A stretch of DNA of 64,000 nt from Fidelibacterota bacterium (GTDB lineage: Bacteria > Fidelibacterota > Marinisomatia > SCGC-AAA003-L08 > D37C17), in assembly GCA_002717625.1 (NCBI GenBank), contig PBEF01000011.1:35758-99757 (forward strand). The letters are read 5' to 3'. The position numbers were made by a program, and so were the translations under genes. Numbering within the stretch: the stretch's first letter is position 1; every line of letters begins with the position of its first letter. Below the pieces are notes generated by a model. The model was given only the letters and a program-made list of their open reading frames with translations, searched no databases and was not told the DNA's origin. Shown one piece after another: positions 59,491 to 64,000 of the stretch.

Positions 59491-61977
59491 CTATTCTAAA
59501 ATCGTATTTACTAGTGCCACAACATCAACAATATCGATCGTCCCATTTGGAACGATGTCTGCTTGATAATCATAAGAATTTTGTAGCACAATTTCAATTA
59601 ATGCTATAATATCTAAAATATTTATATTAAAGTCATTATTTACATCTCCTATATCATTAGTACGATAATGATTGTTATACATTAATTGAGCAAAGCGAGC
59701 ATTTTCAATCAGATCATTCTTATTTTGTCCAAACAAAACACAAAAAGAAAAAGGGACTTGTTCTCCAATTTCTAGACTAAATGGACCTGTTGTCATTTGC
59801 AGGACGCAGTCTAAACCATCAGGATCATCTTGGAAAAATTCTGTCAATTCTAATCCATCTAAAGAATCAAAATGAGGATTTAAATTATTTTCATGATCAT
59901 CTGTTGCTGGGTTATTTGTATGAAAAAACCAAAGTCTCTCATCGTCAGTTAGGTTAGTTGTATCTCCAACCATTATTTTATACTGTATTTCCTCTTTATT
60001 TGGAGCCTGAGCCGCATTTAAGTCTCCAGCACAACAACCAGCTTCTCCTTCTCTATATACAACACCGGGTCTATTATACCAATCAAACCAGTGCCAGTTT
60101 GTCATCTTCAATTTTTGACCAGGAAAAATATCATTAATACCATCATCATCAAGATCAATAGGTTCGCTCGCATATGGAGAGTCAAGTAACTGTGTTCCTA
60201 CAATACCAATATCTGTTGCGTTTCCACTTTGATTATCATAATCATAAATCATCGCAAGACTAACCCTAAGGGTATCATCATTTATAACCTGACAGCCATC
60301 TGGTTCTATCAATGGATTCGCACAATCATAATATTCCATAAAATCATCAGGATTAGTATGGACTCCAAAATTACCATATACATCTGTAGACACAACGTCT
60401 GCATCCATATAAAAACCCATCGCTACATCCTTGTATGTAAAACCTTTTCCACCATTAAGCTTAGTTCCATCTGGCATCTCCATAGCATTTCCATGAATAT
60501 AATTGCCATCAGAATCAGTTACATAAATTTTATCTCCATACTTATTTTTTTCAAATGCAATCCAATTATCACCACTTTCATTTCTTATAGTAACTGTAAA
60601 AAAAATTATATCTTCTGCTTCTTCCATACCAAAAGAATGACCTGTTGCCATCACTTTTAATCCCATAGGGTATCCTGTTGATTCATATATATTATCAACA
60701 ACTCTGCTCCCTCTATGTGCCCATCTATCATCAAACTCCATATATACATCGCTATCTGATATAAAATTATTGGTTGTAATCCAACAGTCTTCATTTGATA
60801 GAGTAGAGGGGAAACAGTTTGTTGTATTAGGCTCATATGATTCTTGATATGGTCCAGGCCAAATATAATCATAATTTCCATCTTCTGTAATTCCCTCAGG
60901 CCAAGTTGTTTCTATATCGCTATGTGCAAGCAAAGGGTATGTACTGTTTGAATTAACATATATTTCATCTCCAAAGATATCTCCAGCATTTACTACAGCA
61001 TTATGTGTATTTGTATATGCATAGGAGGTAGGTTGCCAATCTGTATTAGAACTTGGGTTCCAGCGAGTAAACCAAGACTCTGCAACATTAGCACCATAAT
61101 AGGCATAAGTATCATCTTCTGTCCATTCCTCATTATCATTTCCGTAATCATATACATCAAAATCATCTGTTCTTTCTTCAAGCATAGGTCTCATTGCCCA
61201 AGGATAGATAAGTCCAACTGTTTTCTTTTGCTGGGGATCACCATAAGTATTTGCATAATTAGGATTAACAGTAGGATAACCATCAGGCATTACTGGCCAT
61301 TTTGGTAAATTAATAATCAACATTTCATTACCATCATCTAAAACCCATTCATTTAAATCTTCCCCTGTTGTACCACCAATTACTAAACTATCAACAGCAT
61401 TAGAGTATGTATCAGGGTCTGAATTTTGGTGAGGAAGAAGATTGCAATCTTGTTCAGTTGCACAAAATTTTTGCGTTCCTAAACTACCATTAACATCATT
61501 ATAGCTTTCAAATACTATATTAACAAAGTTGGTATCGCCATTATCATCGTACCAAGGGAAACCTTTTGCCGTTCCACTTGGATCATTATAAGCATCAGAT
61601 GAACACCATAAAACAAAATTAGGACTATCAGATAAAGGACATGAAGGATCATCTTCAAATGTAAACCATTCATACTTATAACTATAGCTTTGTCCTGGAA
61701 CACCTGCAATAAGAGCTAGATCAGGCAAATAAGTGTAATCTCCCCATAAACCAGCAGGGTGGGCATCCCATTGAATAAATTCCCCGTAATTTGTCACTGC
61801 GCTTTTAGCTTTTCCTTTAAGCAAATATCCAAGGGCCCTATCATTCATAGGATTTGGTAATTCACGATAAGATATATTAGGATCTATATAATTTTCATTT
61901 CTTGGATGCGAAGGAAATAATGTGCAAAATAGTAAAAATATTAAAATTATTTTTCTCATATTGGTTAGGTGTTTCAT
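59491..61977 (-). CDS. Large secreted protein with C-terminal dockerin-like repeats
   Basis: 828 aa. The signal peptide is MRKIILIFLLFCTLFPSHP after six extra residues; a second ATG at 61959 could be the true start. The body is rich in Trp, Tyr, Asp and Asn with several Cys pairs (DPSCPLSDSPNFVLWC, FCATEQDCNLL, CFPSTLSNEDCW) and looks like a large beta-structured extracellular protein. It ends in two dockerin-like repeats (GDVNNDFNINILDIIALI and NGTIDIVDVVALVNTILE). I recognise no enzyme motif. The start is immediately after the small membrane protein's stop. Confidence 0.78.
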   Translation of the reverse strand: MKHLTNMRKIILIFLLFCTLFPSHPRNENYIDPNISYRELPNPMNDRALGYLLKGKAKSAVTNYGEFIQWDAHPAGLWGDYTYLPDLALIAGVPGQSYSYKYEWFTFEDDPSCPLSDSPNFVLWCSSDAYNDPSGTAKGFPWYDDNGDTNFVNIVFESYNDVNGSLGTQKFCATEQDCNLLPHQNSDPDTYSNAVDSLVIGGTTGEDLNEWVLDDGNEMLIINLPKWPVMPDGYPTVNPNYANTYGDPQQKKTVGLIYPWAMRPMLEERTDDFDVYDYGNDNEEWTEDDTYAYYGANVAESWFTRWNPSSNTDWQPTSYAYTNTHNAVVNAGDIFGDEIYVNSNSTYPLLAHSDIETTWPEGITEDGNYDYIWPGPYQESYEPNTTNCFPSTLSNEDCWITTNNFISDSDVYMEFDDRWAHRGSRVVDNIYESTGYPMGLKVMATGHSFGMEEAEDIIFFTVTIRNESGDNWIAFEKNKYGDKIYVTDSDGNYIHGNAMEMPDGTKLNGGKGFTYKDVAMGFYMDADVVSTDVYGNFGVHTNPDDFMEYYDCANPLIEPDGCQVINDDTLRVSLAMIYDYDNQSGNATDIGIVGTQLLDSPYASEPIDLDDDGINDIFPGQKLKMTNWHWFDWYNRPGVVYREGEAGCCAGDLNAAQAPNKEEIQYKIMVGDTTNLTDDERLWFFHTNNPATDDHENNLNPHFDSLDGLELTEFFQDDPDGLDCVLQMTTGPFSLEIGEQVPFSFCVLFGQNKNDLIENARFAQLMYNNHYRTNDIGDVNNDFNINILDIIALIEIVLQNSYDYQADIVPNGTIDIVDVVALVNTILE

Positions 61978-62163
61978 TTAGTCTTTGTATGCATCTTCAT
62001 ATCCCTTTTTGAAGTCTTTTTTAATACTATCTTTATTTGCTAATAAGTATATAGAAATTAAAGGTAATAGGGCCCATAACACAGTAGCGTTGTTCGTAAC
62101 ACCATAGACTGCAATTCCAGTCATAAATCCTATTATAAAAGAATTAATATATTTTTTTTTCAT
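61978..62163 (-). CDS. Small two-helix membrane protein, YtxH-like layout
   Basis: 61 aa with two short hydrophobic helices (about 7-23 and 27-42) and a charged tail KDSIKKDFKKGYEDAYKD. A strong GGGAGT site lies within the 65-bp repeat upstream. It is followed with no gap by the large dockerin protein. No functional call. Confidence 0.6.
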   Translation of the reverse strand: MKKKYINSFIIGFMTGIAVYGVTNNATVLWALLPLISIYLLANKDSIKKDFKKGYEDAYKD

Positions 62164-62167
62164 AGAT

Positions 62168-62232
62168 ACTCCCTAATTATTTGGACGCCTGAATTTACAC
62201 AAAATTTTTAAAAAATAATATTAGAATAGGTG
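62168..62232. repeat. 65-bp direct repeat, copy 1 (upstream of a start codon)
   Basis: Begins ACTCCCTAATTATTTGGACG and ends AATATTAGAATAGGTG. It matches 63910-63973 almost base for base (one indel and three or so substitutions). On the minus strand it supplies GGGAGT, the ribosome-binding site of the gene starting at 62163. Confidence 0.85.
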
Positions 62233-62382
62233 CCTAGAGGAATCTTTTAATTAGGTACTTAATAAAGCGATATAAATATATGCAAATAAATACACACATT
62301 AATATTTTGTATATTGTTACTAACGACATTTATTTTTAGCCGATTTTAGCACTTTTAAGTTCTATTATAGGTGTTTCATTAA
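62233..62382. other. Non-coding region with a degenerate gene start
   Basis: About 150 AT-rich bases. At 62379 on the minus strand ATGAAACACCTA is followed at once by two stops (TAATAG). The same start sequence opens intact signal peptides at 63905 and 61977, so this looks like a relic of a gene start. Nothing else is recognised. Confidence 0.5.
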
Positions 62383-63234
62383 TTAAAAAGGATTAGGATA
62401 ATTATATGATAAGCTATTTGATGTAGGCGAAGGAGGTGAAAAATCGTCACTTCTTCCATCATCTTCATTTTGTTCTAAAATTTCCATTGAATATTTATAT
62501 AATTGTAAACCTCCTGTGATTTCATCCTGTTGGGGAGTAAAATAAAAGCTACCCATCCCTTGAATATCAGACTCTATCCATTCTTGGATAACTGTTCCAT
62601 CAAGAAGCTCAATTGTAAATCTAACTGTACCTATACTGGAAACTGAGTAATCAACTCTTGTACTAGGACGAAATAATAAACCCTGATTATTGTGATGTTC
62701 ACCTATAGCATTTTCATGTAAACTGTATTGCATAGAGACCGATACCCCTTCTATAGGAAGGCCTTGTTCATCTTCAATATTAAAAATAATATTAAAATCA
62801 CCAGAAATTTCTGTACGTGCGATTGTAATGTCTCGATTTGAAATTGTAATATTAAATATATTTACTTTATCTTTAAGAATAAAATCAGGATTATATACAT
62901 ATGCAGAAAACTCAGAAGATTCATCTTCCTTTTCAAGATGGATTCTAAAAGTCCCATCGGTATAATCGCTTAATTGAAAATTTTCATTCAAATAAATTTC
63001 ATTAGATGTTCTTGCCATTATAATATTATTATGATTAAACAAAGTTGGGAAAGATGATTTATTGTTATATTCAAAAGAACCATTATCGGATGTTATACCT
63101 AAAGGTAAAAGCTGTTGATTATCTATAGCTCCATCTATTAATAACATATAATGTTCTTCGTAAAAAATAACATTATTATCACCACTATCACAACTCAGCA
63201 CAAACAAACATAATATGTATAATAGGGGTTTCAT
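62383..63234 (-). CDS. Lipoprotein with truncated PNPF-type C-terminal signal
   Basis: 283 aa. Lipobox LFVLSC (Cys16) after MKPLLYILC. The mature part is beta-rich (NVIFYEEHYMLLIDG, VSMQYSLHENAIGEHHNNQG) with one carboxypeptidase-regulatory-like segment. The protein ends abruptly in SLSYNYPNPF. In FCB-group bacteria YPNPFNP opens a type IX secretion C-terminal domain about 70 residues long; here a TAA comes straight after the F, so that domain is missing. Overlaps the upstream gene by four bases (ATGA). Function unknown. Confidence 0.7.
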   Translation of the reverse strand: MKPLLYILCLFVLSCDSGDNNVIFYEEHYMLLIDGAIDNQQLLPLGITSDNGSFEYNNKSSFPTLFNHNNIIMARTSNEIYLNENFQLSDYTDGTFRIHLEKEDESSEFSAYVYNPDFILKDKVNIFNITISNRDITIARTEISGDFNIIFNIEDEQGLPIEGVSVSMQYSLHENAIGEHHNNQGLLFRPSTRVDYSVSSIGTVRFTIELLDGTVIQEWIESDIQGMGSFYFTPQQDEITGGLQLYKYSMEILEQNEDDGRSDDFSPPSPTSNSLSYNYPNPF

Positions 63235-63905
63235 TTATTTTTTATTTCATTATATATCCTAAGATTATATGATTCTGAAAGTGCCTGTAATTGTTTATTA
63301 GTATATTTTTGTTGATATGTAGGAATTGGAGGATATTCTTTATAGTTAATATTTTTAGCTGCGAAAATACCAAATGCTGTTGCTCCTACACCAAATATAT
63401 GCCACCAAGCACCAAGATTATTATTATTAGAATCATACATTTTATCTAAAGTTCCAATATTCATTATCACACCTGCTAATAATAGAGGAATTGCAAAAGT
63501 CTGCGCGTCTAAATCTTTTTTAGCAGTGTATGTTCTATTGATATAATAATTTTCTAATTCCTTCTTAAAATCAGTTTCTAATTCATTAGCTTTATCATTC
63601 AATCCCACTAACTTTAATAGTTGAAGTTCATTTAAAATTTCACCATTATGTTTAATTTCAAAAGTATATATATATTTATAATCAGTTGAAATATCAGAAG
63701 AAACAATAAGGGGTTGGCTAGAATCTATTAAATAGGCAAAATTAAATTGTGAACCACCACTAAGAATCATCTCTTTGCTATCAGTTTCATTAACATAAAT
63801 CTTATTTTCTTCAAATTCGAGTTGTTTTTCAGGGTTTGTAAAAAAAGGGTAAAAATCTTCAGAAAATGATAATGCAATTAATAATATGTATAATAGGTGT
63901 TTTAT
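63231..63905 (-). CDS. Exported/membrane protein with no canonical start, probable AUA start
   Basis: The first ATG in frame is at 63770 and would remove the N-terminus. Upstream codons stay open for 45 more residues and encode a clear signal peptide (KHLLYILLIALSFSEDFYPFF) beginning with ATA at 63905, five bases after GGGAG. The identical stretch at 63234 has ATG at this place. The likely product is 224 aa with two later hydrophobic segments (FAIPLLLAGVIMNIG and WWHIFGVGATAFGIFAA) and a Tyr-rich tail. Either AUA initiates or this gene has lost its start. Function unknown. Confidence 0.5.
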   Translation of the reverse strand: MKHLLYILLIALSFSEDFYPFFTNPEKQLEFEENKIYVNETDSKEMILSGGSQFNFAYLIDSSQPLIVSSDISTDYKYIYTFEIKHNGEILNELQLLKLVGLNDKANELETDFKKELENYYINRTYTAKKDLDAQTFAIPLLLAGVIMNIGTLDKMYDSNNNNLGAWWHIFGVGATAFGIFAAKNINYKEYPPIPTYQQKYTNKQLQALSESYNLRIYNEIKNK

Positions 63906-63909
63906 AATT

Positions 63910-63973
63910 ACTCCCTAATTATTGGACACCTGAATTTACACAAAATTTTTAAAAAATAATATTAGAATGGGTG
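63910..63973. repeat. 65-bp direct repeat, copy 2
   Basis: Near-identical to 62168-62232, again placed with its GGGAG end next to a minus-strand gene start (63905). The inner ends carry GGACACC and GGGTGTC, an inverted pair about 40 bases apart; in copy 1 the pair is GGACGCC and AGGTGCC. Confidence 0.85.
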
Positions 63974-64000
63974 TCACACTCTTTATTATATCGCCACCCC

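Noticed and set aside
60229..61308. Plus-strand frames rich in Ile and His opposite the large dockerin protein
   Set aside because: These are antisense shadows of a biased coding sequence; they lack ribosome-binding sites and plausible composition.
62268..63995. GCGATATAA near 62268 and its reverse complement near 63987 as terminal inverted repeats of an element
   Set aside because: Only nine bases in AT-rich DNA, flanks differ, and no transposase gene lies between.

Overview
This 64-kb window is chromosomal DNA of a very AT-rich (about 30% GC by eye) Gram-negative bacterium with densely packed, often overlapping genes. The best fit is a marine FCB-group lineage, most likely Marinimicrobia (SAR406). 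That is inference, from secreted proteins with C-terminal dockerin-like repeats, a PNPF-type sorting-signal remnant, a b6/subunit IV-type bc complex with a multihaem cytochrome c, and an A-type oxidase cluster. No marker rRNA gene is present.

Layout. Positions 1-4.7 kb: partial ilvE (minus), then class I aldolase, thrB, thrC and a cystathionine gamma-synthase-like enzyme (homoserine to Thr/Met branch). 4.7-12.7 kb: a secreted LVIVD-repeat/redoxin/dockerin protein interrupted by one in-frame TGA exactly at the first Cys of a CxxC motif (probable selenocysteine), a giant TPR lipoprotein, pyrD, an RlpA-like lipoprotein and cdsA. 12.7-19.2 kb: seven co-directional genes (MutL/GlmL-like ATPase, barrel-sandwich/KOW protein, a small membrane protein, a DUF6754-like membrane protein and three more membrane proteins) that look like one uncharacterised membrane complex. 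19.3-22.1 kb: lysine catabolism (ALDH7 and lysine 6-aminotransferase). 22.1-31 kb: housekeeping genes rsmI, tmk, ctpA, tRNA-Val, infC (AUA start), rpmI, rplT, pheS, pheT, zapA, folD. 31-38.8 kb: a lone methyltransferase on the minus strand, then a tyrosine-degradation operon (HisC-like aminotransferase, HPPD, homogentisate dioxygenase, flavin-reductase-like protein, acetoacetyl-CoA synthetase).

38.8-56 kb is a respiratory island. It holds haem O and haem A synthases, a small lipoprotein cytochrome c, a chain of overlapping very small membrane ORFs, a HEAT-repeat protein, Rieske protein, split cytochrome b (b6-like plus subunit IV-like) and an eight-haem cytochrome c. After these come a Sco protein with a copper-binding domain, a cupredoxin, a dicluster ferredoxin, and oxidase subunits I, III, IV and II with two small accessory membrane proteins, closed by a clear rho-independent terminator. 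The genes would together move electrons from quinol to O2 and supply the haem A and copper for the oxidase.

56-64 kb is an accessory region, mainly minus strand, of secreted or envelope proteins: two related beta-rich proteins, a C10-type cysteine protease with PKD and dockerin modules, a large secreted dockerin protein, and small membrane proteins and lipoproteins. It contains a pair of 65-bp direct repeats just upstream of start codons, repeated signal-peptide-start modules, and a gene whose only good start is AUA.

The strongest items for follow-up are the UGA-containing redoxin, the 12.7-19.2 kb cluster, the chain of micro-ORFs upstream of the bc complex, and the duplicated upstream/leader modules at the right end.
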